From positions 1-64,000 of the forward strand of contig NZ_SMRT01000002.1 in assembly GCF_004354045.1 (NCBI RefSeq): a stretch of 64,000 bases of DNA. The letters are read 5' to 3'. The position numbers and the translations under genes were made by a program. Under the pieces are notes generated by a model, which saw only the letters and a program-made list of their open reading frames with translations, was not told where the DNA came from and made no database searches. The DNA comes from Paenibacillus piri. Its GTDB lineage: Bacteria > Bacillota > Bacilli > Paenibacillales > NBRC-103111. Positions 46,017 through 55,340 of this stretch are shown here, piece by piece (the first letter of the stretch is position 1; each line of letters opens with the position of its first letter).

Positions 46017-46838
46017 ATGGAAGCTATAGTACATTCCGGCATTCCCGCCGCTGACGGCCAACCGAAAGCTGCAGGGGAATGCCACCAAAGCATTGTCACG
46101 ATCGAGGACGTTTCTTTTCATTACGAACAAAAAAAGGTGATTGAGCATCTCAATTTTTCAGTGCTGGAGCGGGATTTCGTCGGCCTGATCGGCGCGAACG
46201 GCGCCGGCAAAACGACGCTGCTCAAAATGATCGTAGGCTTGCTGAAGCCGTCCCAAGGCGAAATCCGCTTGTTCGGCCAGAAGGTCGGCACCTTTCGGGA
46301 TTGGGAACGGATCGGCTATGTGCCGCAAAAAAATGCCTTTAACCCGCTGTTCCCAGCGACGGTGCGGGAGGTTGTCTTGTCCGGCCTGTACGGCAAGAAG
46401 AACATGTTCCGCCGCATCGGCAAGACCGAGCAGCAAAAATGCGAGGATGCGCTCTATGCGATGCGCATTGAGGATTTGGCCGACCGGCGGATCGGCCAGC
46501 TGTCCGGCGGTCAGCAGCAGCGCGTGTTTTTGGCGCGGGCGCTGGTCAACAACCCGGAGCTGCTTATATTGGACGAGCCTACGGTCGGCATCGATGCGGA
46601 GACGCAGGCGGGCTTTTTCCGGATGATCCGGCACATGCACCAGCATCACCATATTACATTTCTGATGGTATCGCACGATATGGATATGGTACAATCCTAT
46701 ATTGGGAGTGAGCCTGTGCAAAAAAGCGGGACGCTATCATTTTATGTCAAGCATACGCATGCGCCTGAAAATTGCGAGGAAACGAATTTGACGCATTCCA
46801 TCCAGCAGCTGAGAGAGCAGATGGAAGTGCTAGTGTAA
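46017..46838 (+). CDS. znuC: Zinc ABC transporter ATP-binding protein
   Basis: 273 residues. Walker A GANGAGKTTL, signature LSGGQQQRVFLARAL, Walker B LLILDEPTVGID, H-loop VSHDMDMV. A His-rich HMHQHHHI lies before the H-loop. The first 25 residues precede the ABC domain and are unusual in length. AAGGAG precedes the ATG. Partner genes lie on both sides. Confidence 0.92.
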   Translation: MEAIVHSGIPAADGQPKAAGECHQSIVTIEDVSFHYEQKKVIEHLNFSVLERDFVGLIGANGAGKTTLLKMIVGLLKPSQGEIRLFGQKVGTFRDWERIGYVPQKNAFNPLFPATVREVVLSGLYGKKNMFRRIGKTEQQKCEDALYAMRIEDLADRRIGQLSGGQQQRVFLARALVNNPELLILDEPTVGIDAETQAGFFRMIRHMHQHHHITFLMVSHDMDMVQSYIGSEPVQKSGTLSFYVKHTHAPENCEETNLTHSIQQLREQMEVLV

Positions 46839-46864
46839 CGAGACAAAAGCCGGGAGCGAGTCAG

Positions 46865-47668
46865 TTGGATATTTTAAGCGAATATTTTTTTCAACGCGCC
46901 TTATTGGGAGGCATATTAATTGGACTTACCGCGCCTTTAATGGGGATATTTCTCGTATTGCGCAGGCTGTCCATGATCGGGGACACGCTGGCGCACGTTT
47001 CGATCGCCGGCATCGCGCTGGGCTTCCTGGTCAACGTCTATCCGCTCGGGGTCGGGCTGGTGTTTGCTTTACTGGCATCGTTTGCCATCGAACGGCTGCG
47101 CAAAGCCTACAAAACGTATGCGGAGCTGTCCATAGCGATCATTATGTCGGGCGGAGTGGCATTGGCTACACTGCTTTTTACGTTAGGCAAAGGCTTTAAC
47201 ATCAACGTCATGAGCTATTTTTTCGGCAGCATTTATACGCTGGACAATATGGATTTATGGGTTGTGTTCGGGGTCACCGTCATCGTCGTCGCCGTTATCG
47301 CGTCGAATTATAAAGAGCTGTTCCTGATGTTTTTCGACGAGGATGCGGCGGGTGTGAGCGGGCTGCCGCTCCGTTTTTACAACATCATGATTACGATGCT
47401 CACCGCGCTGGTCATCAGCGTTGCGATTAAAATCGTCGGCGCCCTGCTCGTATCTTCGCTATTGACGATACCGGTCGCCTGCAGCCTGCTCGTCGCCAAA
47501 AGCTTCCGCCATTCGATCTTCTGGGCGGTGCTGTTCTCCGAGATTTCGGTCATCGGCGGATTGTTTGCGGCAGGCGTATGGGATTTGGCGCCGGGCGCGA
47601 CGATCGTCCTCATGCTGATCGCTATGCTGATCGTGAGCCTGTTCGTGAAAAGGGGCTTTCGTTTATAA
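46865..47668 (+). CDS. znuB: Zinc ABC transporter permease
   Basis: 267 residues with about eight membrane helices, of the ABC-3 family. PLMGIFLVLRRLSMIGDTLA and HVSIAGIALGF form the conserved cytoplasmic loop that contacts the ATPase. The TTG at 46865 after GGGAGCGAG gives the usual family length; an upstream frame overlapping znuC is unlikely. Confidence 0.9.
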   Translation: MDILSEYFFQRALLGGILIGLTAPLMGIFLVLRRLSMIGDTLAHVSIAGIALGFLVNVYPLGVGLVFALLASFAIERLRKAYKTYAELSIAIIMSGGVALATLLFTLGKGFNINVMSYFFGSIYTLDNMDLWVVFGVTVIVVAVIASNYKELFLMFFDEDAAGVSGLPLRFYNIMITMLTALVISVAIKIVGALLVSSLLTIPVACSLLVAKSFRHSIFWAVLFSEISVIGGLFAAGVWDLAPGATIVLMLIAMLIVSLFVKRGFRL

Positions 47669-47800
47669 CGGAGACACATAATGTTCGAAAAAGGAAATTC
47701 GTACAAGCGGCAACTTCCGATATAATGGGGGTAGGATCAGCAAGCGGGGGCAATTCGCACGATTGCAAGCTGATCCGTTGAAATAGGGGGTTAATACATT

Positions 47801-48511
47801 ATGGAAATTAATTTGTGGATCGCGCTGTGGGCCGGATTCGCTTCCTTCATCTCACCCTGCTGCTTGCCGCTGTACCCCTCGTATTTATCGTATATTACGG
47901 GGATTTCCGTTAGTCAGCTGAAGGATACGGAGCCCGGAGCGGGTGTGCGGGCCAGAACCGTTTTGCATACGCTGTGCTTCATAGCGGGTTTTTCGATTAT
48001 ATTTTATAGCTTGGGCTGGGGCGCCAGCTTCGTTTCCAACTTTTTTATCGACTACAAGGATTTGCTGCGGCAGATCGCCGCGCTGCTCATTTTCGCGATG
48101 GGACTGTTCCTGTTGGGTATATTCCAGCCGCAATGGCTGCTTCGCGAGCGCAAGTTTCAATGGAAGCTCAAGCCGGCAGGCTATATCGGATCGATTCTGG
48201 TCGGGATGGGCTTCGCCGCCGGATGGTCGCCTTGTATCGGACCTATCTTATCGGCGATTCTTGCATTGGCCGCAACGAATCCGGATTCCTGGATGCCGCT
48301 CATCTCCGCCTATTCGCTCGGCTTTGCGATTCCGTTCTTCGTGCTTGCGTTTTTCATCGGCACCACCAAGTGGATACTCCGTTACTCGTCCATGATCATG
48401 AAGTTGGGCGGCGGGCTTATGATCGTCATGGCGGTATTGCTGTACACGGACCAAATGACGCGCATTACGATCTGGCTTAACCAGATTACGCCCGATTACT
48501 TGAAGTTTTAA
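47801..48511 (+). CDS. ccdA: Thiol-disulfide membrane carrier CcdA
   Basis: 236 residues, six membrane helices of the DsbD/CcdA family. The two redox cysteines lie in FISPCCLPLYPSYLSY and GWSPCIGPILSAIL. It carries reducing power from thioredoxin to extracytoplasmic thiols for cytochrome c maturation and spore formation. Weak GGGGG ribosome site. Convergent with splB. Confidence 0.9.
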   Translation: MEINLWIALWAGFASFISPCCLPLYPSYLSYITGISVSQLKDTEPGAGVRARTVLHTLCFIAGFSIIFYSLGWGASFVSNFFIDYKDLLRQIAALLIFAMGLFLLGIFQPQWLLRERKFQWKLKPAGYIGSILVGMGFAAGWSPCIGPILSAILALAATNPDSWMPLISAYSLGFAIPFFVLAFFIGTTKWILRYSSMIMKLGGGLMIVMAVLLYTDQMTRITIWLNQITPDYLKF

Positions 48512-48576
48512 GTGAACCTTAAGTGCCCGCAAAGCATTTACAAATTGACGGATCACCCTGACAGAACCGCTGTTGT

Positions 48577-49638
48577 TTACGTAAAGTAATCGATCGCCGC
48601 TTCGGGGAATTTATCGAAAATACGTTCGGTTATAAACTCGCGAAGCGCGTTGGCCTGCTCGTCGGGGTATACATATTTGCCTTGGCCCCAGCGTCCCCAT
48701 TTATATTTTCGTTTCGTTTCGTCCAGCTCCAGCTTCGTTTTGGGGTATCGCTGTTGAATAACCGTTTTCGACGTTTTCGTAAAACGGTGCTGTATAAGCT
48801 CGAACGTGAGATCAGAGGTCGCTTCTTCCGGAAGCGCCTCTTTTAATTTGTCCAGCAGCTCGCCGTACCCGTCCTCCCAGCCTTCATGCCAAATGATCGG
48901 CGCGATGATAAAGCCAAGCGGGTAGCCGGCGCGGGCCACTTTCCCGGCAGCCCCAATCCGTTCGGCAAAGCTCGAGGTTGCGGGCTCGAAGTTTTTTATA
49001 ACATAGTCGGCATTGACGCTGAACCGGAATCTCGTATGCTTGTTGTGGTTCAAATGGAGCATCGGTTCCACATGATGAAACTTGGTTACGAATCTTAATC
49101 TGCCGAGCGGCTCTTTCGCCATAAATTCGATTAGCTCCGTTAACGATCCGCTAATATGCTCCAGTCCGACCGGGTCGGATGTGCATGCCGCCTCGAAGCG
49201 GGTTATTTCCGGCGCTCTTTCTTCGATATACCGTTTGGCCGCGTTCATAATATCATCCGTATTGACGTAAACCCTGATATACGGCTTGGCGCCCAGTGTT
49301 GTCTGTAAATAGCAGTAGTGGCAGTGGGCCATGCAGCCGGTGGCGATTGGGATCGCATATTCGGCCGAAGGTTTGGAGGTATCGAATTTTAAAGTTTTCC
49401 GTAGGCCGACTACAAGCGTCTTTTTGGCTATTCTGTATTTTTCCAGCTCACTGTCTCCGGGCAAATTCGTAATCCGGTTATGGGAGGTCGTCTGCCGGAT
49501 CGGCAGGCCCTGCTGCTCGGCCCATTGCCATATTCGCTGTCCTTTCGGATAATTCAACGCATCCGGTTCGAAGTACACCAGCTCGGGCGTAAACAGCTGG
49601 GTCTGCCTGAGCGGAGGAATGAGAATGTCTGAAGCCAT
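48577..49638 (-). CDS. splB: Spore photoproduct lyase
   Basis: 353 residues. A radical SAM enzyme that reverses the spore photoproduct in germinating spores. The cluster motif is CMAHCHYC (CxxxCxxC), and the catalytic H-donor cysteine is in EAACTSDPVGLEH. C-terminal KRKYKWGRWGQGKYVYP is typical. The ATG at 49638 follows GGGAGG and a SigmaG-like promoter; the ATG at 49698 lies upstream of that promoter and has no ribosome site. No splA precedes it. Confidence 0.94.
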   Translation of the reverse strand: MASDILIPPLRQTQLFTPELVYFEPDALNYPKGQRIWQWAEQQGLPIRQTTSHNRITNLPGDSELEKYRIAKKTLVVGLRKTLKFDTSKPSAEYAIPIATGCMAHCHYCYLQTTLGAKPYIRVYVNTDDIMNAAKRYIEERAPEITRFEAACTSDPVGLEHISGSLTELIEFMAKEPLGRLRFVTKFHHVEPMLHLNHNKHTRFRFSVNADYVIKNFEPATSSFAERIGAAGKVARAGYPLGFIIAPIIWHEGWEDGYGELLDKLKEALPEEATSDLTFELIQHRFTKTSKTVIQQRYPKTKLELDETKRKYKWGRWGQGKYVYPDEQANALREFITERIFDKFPEAAIDYFT

Positions 49639-49667
49639 TTGAGGGAAAACCTCCCGATAAAGTTTCA

Positions 49668-49697
49668 ATGTATGGGCGGCTTGACTTGCGTCAAGCA
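49668..49697 (-). promoter_or_regulatory. Possible SigmaG promoter of splB
   Basis: On the reverse strand TGCTTG (49692-49697) and CATACAT (49668-49674) are spaced by 17 bases, close to the SigmaG pattern of TGAATA-like and CATACTA-like elements. splB is a known SigmaG gene in B. subtilis. Confidence 0.45.
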
Positions 49698-49813
49698 TAG
49701 CGCTGTGATATAGTAAAAAGCGCTTATAATGCCGTAGTTTGATCGGAATGACCCTGGTTCACTCATGGGAAATGTAAGACGACAGTCTTTTTTGAAGTAC
49801 GGGAGGAAAACGA

Positions 49814-50236
49814 ATGGCTACACCGAGCATGGAGGATTATCTGGAGAGGATCTATAAATTAATCGACGAAAAAGGGTACGCGCGTGTATCGGATATCGCC
49901 GAAGGCTTGGAAGTGCATCCGTCTTCCGTCACCAAGATGATTCAAAAGCTGGATAAAGATAATTATTTGGTGTATGAAAAATACCGCGGACTTATATTGA
50001 CTTCCAAAGGGCAGAAAATGGGCAAACGGCTTGTTGTGCGGCATCAGCTGCTTGAGGATTTTTTAACGGTGATCGGCGTAGCGGAAGAAAATATTTACAA
50101 AGATGTGGAAGGCATCGAGCATCATTTGAGCTGGGACTCGATTACCTGCATCGAGGCGCTGCTTGAATATTTTAAGCTAAACCCCGAAAGAACCGAAGAA
50201 TTAATGCAATTGAAAAAGGAAATGGACGAAGCTTGA
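49814..50236 (+). CDS. mntR: Manganese-dependent transcriptional regulator MntR
   Basis: 140 residues of the DtxR family. The winged helix is at the N-terminus ([20 protein letters not shown]). The MntR metal ligands are in place: Asp8 and Glu11 (MEDYLERIY), His in RHQLLEDFL, and Glu, Glu, His in EGIEHHLS. It would repress manganese uptake genes when Mn(II) is abundant; no such genes are adjacent. GGGAGG precedes the ATG. Confidence 0.94.
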   Translation: MATPSMEDYLERIYKLIDEKGYARVSDIAEGLEVHPSSVTKMIQKLDKDNYLVYEKYRGLILTSKGQKMGKRLVVRHQLLEDFLTVIGVAEENIYKDVEGIEHHLSWDSITCIEALLEYFKLNPERTEELMQLKKEMDEA

Positions 50237-50244
50237 CATGCAAG

Positions 50245-50274
50245 CATCCGGCAACCGCAGCCGGATGTTTTTTT
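50245..50274 (+). terminator. Terminator after mntR
   Basis: CATCCGGC pairs with GCCGGATG, then seven T. Confidence 0.88.
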
Positions 50275-50275
50275 G

Positions 50276-50385
50276 TTGTTTAGGAAATTATGCGCAGCAA
50301 ATTTCTTTGGATAACCGGGGGCTCCCCCAAAAGTAATCGGAATTGGCTTCGGAGCTTCACGTCACTTTTGGGGGACTTTGTTCTA
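50276..50385 (+). repeat. Dispersed repeat family 2, copy B
   Basis: It begins TTGTTTAGGAAATTATG in the T run of the mntR terminator and continues GGGGGCTCCCCCAAAAGTA, GGAATTGGCTTCGGAGCTTC, CACTTTTGGGGGACTTTGTT. Apart from the missing insert it is nearly identical to copy A at 41231. Confidence 0.88.
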
Positions 50386-50487
50386 CGTTTGAATTGCGAA
50401 TCGAAATGAAGAATACGTACAAACCCGCAGCGCATATATTCCATTGTTTGGCTCTGTATGCTGCCGAATTCATAGAGCGGGGATGGG

Positions 50488-51474
50488 ATGCAGGTGAAAA
50501 TTAATGCCGTGTTCGAAGGCGGCGGGGTCAAAGGAATTGCATTGGCCGGCGCCGTGCAGGCTGCGGAAAACAGAGGGCTGACGTTTCATCAGGTGGCCGG
50601 GACCTCGTCGGGCGCGATTATCGCTTCTCTGGTTGCCGCCGGTTATTCGGCGGAGGAACTGAAGGCGGTAATCGAAGCGACACCGTTCAGCGCATTCCTG
50701 CAGCGCTCCAAAATATTTGACGCGAAGATCATCGGCCCGTTGGTGCGGCTGTTTGTAAAAAAAGGGCTGTATTCCGGCGAAGCGTTGGAATTTTGGATCT
50801 ATAATCTGCTCAGAGCCAAAGGAATCCGTACCTTCGGTGACCTGCGGCCAAGCCAGCTGCGCATCGTGGCTTCAGATATTTCCCGGCGCAGGCTGCTCGT
50901 GCTGCCGGACGATATCGCGGAATACGGGATCGACCCGCTGCAGTTCACCATTGCCAAAGCCGTTCGGATGAGCACCAGCATCCCCTATTTCTTCGACCCG
51001 GTCGTCATCCGCAAATCGGCCGACAAACGGTTGCCGACGGATAAGTTCGCAGACCAGTTCGTCTATATCGTCGACGGCGGTTTGTTAAGCAATTTCCCGT
51101 TGTGGCTGTTTGACCGCGACGAGGTTCCCGCGTTGGATAAGCTCATTCCGACGATCGGTTTCCAGCTGGTCGGGCGGGGAACAGGGGAGCCCAATACGAT
51201 TTTCGGTCCGATTACAATGCTGAGAGCATTGTTTTCCACGATGATGGATGCCCACGACGAACGGTACATCGAAGATGTAAACCGTTTCCGGACGGTCAAA
51301 ATACCTACGCTTGGCGTCAGCATTACCGATTTCAATATTTCCAAGGAAAAAAGCGAAAAGCTGTTCGAGTCTGGCGTTCAGGCGGCCGACCACTTTTTCA
51401 ACAAGTGGAAGCTGACCGATTACAAGAGCGGGTACATGAAGCATGTCGTCCGCCAAAAGAAACCGATCGTTTAA
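50488..51474 (+). CDS. Patatin-like phospholipase
   Basis: 328 residues. The oxyanion stretch FEGGGVKGIALAGA, the nucleophile elbow GTSSGAI (GxSxG) and the catalytic Asp in VDGGLLSNFPLWLF form the Ser-Asp dyad of the RssA/YlbK group of bacterial patatins. Acyl hydrolase activity on membrane lipids is expected. ATG after GCGGGGATGGG. Confidence 0.88.
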   Translation: MQVKINAVFEGGGVKGIALAGAVQAAENRGLTFHQVAGTSSGAIIASLVAAGYSAEELKAVIEATPFSAFLQRSKIFDAKIIGPLVRLFVKKGLYSGEALEFWIYNLLRAKGIRTFGDLRPSQLRIVASDISRRRLLVLPDDIAEYGIDPLQFTIAKAVRMSTSIPYFFDPVVIRKSADKRLPTDKFADQFVYIVDGGLLSNFPLWLFDRDEVPALDKLIPTIGFQLVGRGTGEPNTIFGPITMLRALFSTMMDAHDERYIEDVNRFRTVKIPTLGVSITDFNISKEKSEKLFESGVQAADHFFNKWKLTDYKSGYMKHVVRQKKPIV

Positions 51475-51479
51475 ATGAA

Positions 51480-51573
51480 CAAGGATAAACGGCTTCGCCG
51501 TCCTTAAGGGACGAGCGCGTTTGTCAAGGTTGTGCGAAGCCAAGTATGAGAAACTTATACTTTCCTATTTAAC
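51480..51573 (-). repeat. Dispersed repeat family 1, copy 3
   Basis: The reverse complement closely matches copy 1: AAGTAT/ATACTT hairpin, GGCTTCGCACAACCTTGA, AAACGCGCTCGTCC, GGACGGCGAAGCCGTTT, ATCCTTG. It starts just after the patatin stop and abuts the next terminator. Confidence 0.88.
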
Positions 51574-51602
51574 TAAAAAAAACAGCGGTTTGGCCGCTGT
51601 TT
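51574..51602 (-). terminator. Terminator of the yqhQ-side operon
   Basis: AAACAGCGG pairs with CCGCTGTTT; the reverse strand continues into a run of T. It overlaps the end of the small membrane protein gene. Confidence 0.8.
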
Positions 51603-51861
51603 AGTGATATTTGGGAGGCTCGTCGGAGCCTCCTTTGCCGTCGATAACCCGGAACGTGGCGTTGCGGGTTCGCTTTTCTTTGGTCTTGCCGCCGCGTGTC
51701 GTCTTGGATTTCCCCCAAGTGTTCGGCGGATATTTGTAGAGCACAAAAATGATGCCAAACACGGCGATCGGAATAATGAGCGTCAGCGCTTTGGACGCAA
51801 CTCCGATCAAAGCCAATCCGATAATGATGTAAGCGGCTATCGGAAAACGTTTTTTCATCAT
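51601..51861 (-). CDS. Small two-helix membrane protein downstream of yqhQ
   Basis: 86 residues. Two hydrophobic helices (AAYIIIGLALIGVASKALTL, IIPIAVFGIIFVLYKYPP) followed by a basic tail (KTTRGGKTKEKRTRN). GGAGG lies four bases before the first ATG and seven before the second (51858), so the latter may be the true start. It lies in the same operon as yqhQ. Function unknown. Confidence 0.75.
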   Translation of the reverse strand: MMKKRFPIAAYIIIGLALIGVASKALTLIIPIAVFGIIFVLYKYPPNTWGKSKTTRGGKTKEKRTRNATFRVIDGKGGSDEPPKYH

Positions 51862-51874
51862 GATTCCTCCTCAG

Positions 51875-51937
51875 AGTTTCGCCGTAGGCGAAACTGGCAT
51901 CGAAAGCATAAGCAGAGTTTCGCCGTGAGGCGAAAGC
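51875..51937 (-). repeat. Intercistronic double-hairpin repeat (family 3), copy A
   Basis: Two hairpins (AGTTTCGCC-gta-GGCGAAACT and AGTTTCGCC-gtga-GGCGAAA) joined by TCGAAAGCATAAGC. It begins four bases after the yqhQ stop codon on the reverse strand and ends just before the next gene's ribosome site. Compare 60239-60310. Confidence 0.8.
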
Positions 51938-51940
51938 TTT

Positions 51941-52888
51941 TTACTGGGTGGTGCCGGCCTGCCGGTCCAGCTCCCTCATCCGGTTGAACGAAGCGATAGA
52001 CACTTCCACCTGCTCGTCGTCCGGCTGCTTCGTGGTCAACAGCTGAAGCCATAGTCCTGGATAGCCGAGATACCGGAGCACCGGAACTTCGCGGAGGCTG
52101 TTCGTGAAGCGAAGCACCTCGTAGGACACGCCAATGACCACCGGCAGCAGCACGATCCGCTGCACAATCCGTTCCACGAACGAATCGTAAGTGAAGAACG
52201 AATAGATGATGACGCCGACCAGTACCGTGAACACGATAAAGCTGCTTCCGCAGCGATAGTGCAGCGTGCTGAATTTTTGCACATTGGCGACCGTCAGCTC
52301 AACGCCGGCTTCATAGGCGCTGATCACCTTGTGCTCGGCCCCGTGATATTGGAACAGCCTGCGGATCATCGGGGTCAACGAAATAAAATAAATATAGGCG
52401 ATCAGCAAAATAATTTTGATAAGTCCCTCCAGCAGGTTGTGTCCGATTTGATTAACGAACATGCGGCCGAACAAAACCTGCTCGATCGTCGGCGGCACAA
52501 GCGTGAATATAAACTTTCCGAATAAAAAGGACAAGACGCCGACGACGGCAACGCCAAGAATCATCGATAGTTTTCCGGTGACCGATTCCTTTTGCTCCGC
52601 TTTGGGCTCTTGCTCCTCGCCCTGGTCTTCGGCAAACGATTCGGCGGAAAAGTTCAAATGCTGCGCGCCCTTCGCGCTCGATTCGACAATGCCTACGATA
52701 CCCCGGATAAACGGTATTTTTTTCAATGCCTGCACCCAGCCGATTTCTTTCTTCGGCACTTCATAGAAAGCGATGGAATGATCCTTCCTGCGAACGGCCG
52801 TGACGTGGGTGCTCTGGCCTGCAAACATAACTCCTTCGATTACGGCCTGACCGCCGTATATCGCACATGGCTGCTCATTTTGCGACAA
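51941..52888 (-). CDS. yqhQ: YqhQ (DUF1385) membrane protein
   Basis: 315 residues. YGGQAVIEGVMFAG at the N-terminus, FQYHGAEHKVISAYEAGVEL and the following HxRCGSSF-type segment (LHYRCGSSFIVF) are the DUF1385 signatures, with His/Glu/Cys that may bind metal. Four to five membrane helices. It is conserved beside yqhR, aroQ and efp in Bacilli; function not established. TTG start with GAAGGTG upstream. The middle region around 75-100 (DQGEEQEPKAEQKE) is acidic. Confidence 0.9.
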   Translation of the reverse strand: MSQNEQPCAIYGGQAVIEGVMFAGQSTHVTAVRRKDHSIAFYEVPKKEIGWVQALKKIPFIRGIVGIVESSAKGAQHLNFSAESFAEDQGEEQEPKAEQKESVTGKLSMILGVAVVGVLSFLFGKFIFTLVPPTIEQVLFGRMFVNQIGHNLLEGLIKIILLIAYIYFISLTPMIRRLFQYHGAEHKVISAYEAGVELTVANVQKFSTLHYRCGSSFIVFTVLVGVIIYSFFTYDSFVERIVQRIVLLPVVIGVSYEVLRFTNSLREVPVLRYLGYPGLWLQLLTTKQPDDEQVEVSIASFNRMRELDRQAGTTQ

Positions 52889-53124
52889 CGAAATGCACCT
52901 TCTTTTACTATATATGTGTAGGTTTCTTCATTATTGTATAAGATTCAAAGAGAGAAAGCTACCGTTGCCGTCAAATTAACGCAGCCTCCCTTGCCCATAC
53001 AGAACCGCAATATATCCATGTATAAGGAGCTTTCCCCGAATACGGCAAGTTTAGCGGAAAAAATTTTGCATATACTAGCTTTATGCGGCAATCAAGGAAA
53101 CATACGAAGATGGCGGAGGCGGGT

Positions 53125-53640
53125 ATGGCTAAATCGAAGGCGGACAAAACCGTTAAACAAACAAATCGCTGGACCTTTGCGATGAACATCGGATTTTTCG
53201 CAGGGCTGTTTTGGGGCGCTGTGAAAATCATCGAGCATTATTTCCATTTCACCAGTCTTGTCCCCGGTTTTCTCGTCGAGCCCTTTTTTAAAAGAAGCTT
53301 TTTGCTGACATGGGAAGGATATTTGGTCGGTTGGGCGTTTTTTATATTATTTTCAATGGCGGCGACGCTCCTGTATACGGCCTTGTTTGCCAAAGCGGTC
53401 GGACCCTGGGTAGGCGTCGGCTTCGGCATGGGCGTTTGGGCGCTCATCTTCCTGCTGATCGGACCCGTAACCGGAATGATGAACTGGATTGCCTATTTGG
53501 ATTGGAACACGATTTTGACGGAAGCTTGCCTGTTCATGCTGTGGGGACTGTTTATCGGCTACAGCATCGCCTTTGAGCTGAACGATGAAAGCGTCAGGGA
53601 GCCGTTCCCGCAGGAAACAAACAAACCGCAGCCGGAATAA
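53125..53640 (+). CDS. yqhR: YqhR membrane protein
   Basis: 171 residues with four membrane helices (IGFFAGLFWGAVKIIEHYFH is the first). It is divergent from yqhQ as in other Bacilli. The ATG at 53125 has GGAGG five bases upstream; in-frame ATGs at 53083 and 53110 are less well placed. Function unknown. Confidence 0.85.
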   Translation: MAKSKADKTVKQTNRWTFAMNIGFFAGLFWGAVKIIEHYFHFTSLVPGFLVEPFFKRSFLLTWEGYLVGWAFFILFSMAATLLYTALFAKAVGPWVGVGFGMGVWALIFLLIGPVTGMMNWIAYLDWNTILTEACLFMLWGLFIGYSIAFELNDESVREPFPQETNKPQPE

Positions 53641-53736
53641 GAGTGTATCGCTTGCAAAAAAAAGTTCTCAAACAGAAGAAGTTTATGGTAAAATATTTTG
53701 TACGTGTATTTTAATGGAATAGTGGAGGGTCTGAGT

Positions 53737-54183
53737 TTGGTGCGGATTTTGGTATTGAACGGTCCTAATTTGAACATGCTGGGCGTTCGCGAGCCCGGTA
53801 TTTACGGCTCTCTGTCGTTGAAGGCGATCGAAGACAATCTTCAAAGACTGGCCGGCGAGCTTGGAGTCGAGCTGGAGTGCTTCCAATCCAATTACGAGGG
53901 CGCTTTGATCGATAAAATTCACGAAGCGTTCGGCACGAAGGACGGCATCATTATGAACCCCGGAGCATTCACGCATTACAGCTACGCTCTGCGTGACGCG
54001 GTCAGTACGGTGCAGCTTCCGTTAATCGAAGTACATATTTCCAATATCCACAAAAGAGAGCCGTTCCGCCATGTTTCGGTGATCGCTCCCGTCGCATTGG
54101 GACAAATTGCAGGATTGGGCGCCGAAGGCTATGAACTCGGCCTGCGCGCTATCGTAAGTCACCTCAAGTCATTGGAGGGATAA
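53737..54183 (+). CDS. aroQ: Type II 3-dehydroquinate dehydratase
   Basis: 148 residues, third step of the shikimate pathway. ILVLNGPNLNMLGVREPGIY contains the flexible active-site loop; NPGAFTHYSYALRDA and EVHISNIHKREPFRH carry the catalytic Asn and His residues. TTG at 53737 is eight bases after GGAGG; the adjacent GTG at 53740 is an alternative. Followed two bases later by pepP. Confidence 0.95.
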   Translation: MVRILVLNGPNLNMLGVREPGIYGSLSLKAIEDNLQRLAGELGVELECFQSNYEGALIDKIHEAFGTKDGIIMNPGAFTHYSYALRDAVSTVQLPLIEVHISNIHKREPFRHVSVIAPVALGQIAGLGAEGYELGLRAIVSHLKSLEG

Positions 54184-54185
54184 CA

Positions 54186-55259
54186 ATGCACCAAGCACGA
54201 TTGGATCGGTTGCGGGTTGTCATGGAGCAGCAGGGGCTGCAGGCTCTGCTCATTACGAACGGTGTGAACCGTCAATACATGACGGGTTTTACGGGATCTT
54301 CAGGCTATGTCCTTGTAACCGCGGCAAAAGCTTATTTGCTGACGGATTTTCGCTACATGACGCAGGCGCCGCAGCAGGCGGCGGCCTATGAGGTCGTGGA
54401 GCATGCGCCCAAGGCGATGGAAACCGTGCGCGATTTGCTTGTCAAGCTCGGCATTGCCAAAATCGGCTTCGAGCAGACTGATTTGACTTACGGCGCTTAT
54501 TTATCCACCGCAGAGACTTTGAAGGGCATCGAGCTGGCTGCTACCGGCGGGCTCGTCGAGCAGCTGAGACTGGTGAAAGACGTCTCCGAGCTCGCCGTAA
54601 TGAGGGAAGCGGCCGAGCTGGCGGACCGCACGTTTACGCATATTTTGCCGTTTTTGAAGCCGGGCGCCAAGGAATCGGAGATTGCGCTTGAAATTGAATT
54701 TTTCATGCGCAAAAACGGAGCCGCGTCCACCTCGTTCGAAACGATCGTCGCCTCGGGCGAACGGTCCGCGCTGCCGCACGGAAAAGCCAGCGAGCGGATT
54801 TTGCAAACGAACGAGTTTGTCAAAATGGATTACGGGGCTTATTATAAGAGCTACTGCTCCGATATTACCCGGACTGTCGTATTGGGCAAGCCGACCGACA
54901 AGCATCGCGAAATTTACAGCATTGTACTGGAAGCCCAGATGACGGCGCTTGAGCGGATTAAACCCGGAATGACCGGTCAGCAGGCCGATGCGGTTGCGCG
55001 CGACGTCATTAAGCGATATGGGTACGGCGGCTTTTTCGGTCATGGCACGGGTCACGGCTTGGGCATGGAAATACATGAAGCGCCGCGGCTGTCGACCCAG
55101 GGGGATGTCGTTTTAATGCCGGGCATGACGGTGACGGTTGAACCGGGCATTTATTTGCCGGGCTTCGGCGGCGTCCGGATCGAGGACGATATCGTCATTA
55201 CCGAGACAGGCAACGAAAGATTAACGCACGCAAGCAAAGACTTGATTGTGCTTGATTAA
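54186..55259 (+). CDS. Xaa-Pro aminopeptidase (YqhT/PepP-like)
   Basis: 357 residues of the pita-bread M24 family. Metal ligands: Asp and Asp in MDYGAYYKSYCSDITRT, His in GHGTGHGLGMEIHEAP, Glu in TVEPGIYLPG and Glu in VRIEDDIVIT. It removes N-terminal residues preceding proline. The gene pair with efp is conserved across Bacilli; EF-P itself assists proline-rich translation. Start two bases after aroQ. Confidence 0.93.
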   Translation: MHQARLDRLRVVMEQQGLQALLITNGVNRQYMTGFTGSSGYVLVTAAKAYLLTDFRYMTQAPQQAAAYEVVEHAPKAMETVRDLLVKLGIAKIGFEQTDLTYGAYLSTAETLKGIELAATGGLVEQLRLVKDVSELAVMREAAELADRTFTHILPFLKPGAKESEIALEIEFFMRKNGAASTSFETIVASGERSALPHGKASERILQTNEFVKMDYGAYYKSYCSDITRTVVLGKPTDKHREIYSIVLEAQMTALERIKPGMTGQQADAVARDVIKRYGYGGFFGHGTGHGLGMEIHEAPRLSTQGDVVLMPGMTVTVEPGIYLPGFGGVRIEDDIVITETGNERLTHASKDLIVLD

Positions 55260-55340
55260 TCCATACAACACAGCAGCGTCTGAACTAGGGTTTAAAGCAA
55301 TTTCAAGCCGTCTGCTACATTTTTAGGGAGGAATTTTCCA

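Noticed and set aside
49639..49698. Longer splB beginning at 49698
   Set aside because: No ribosome site, and the SigmaG-like -10 element lies inside that extension.
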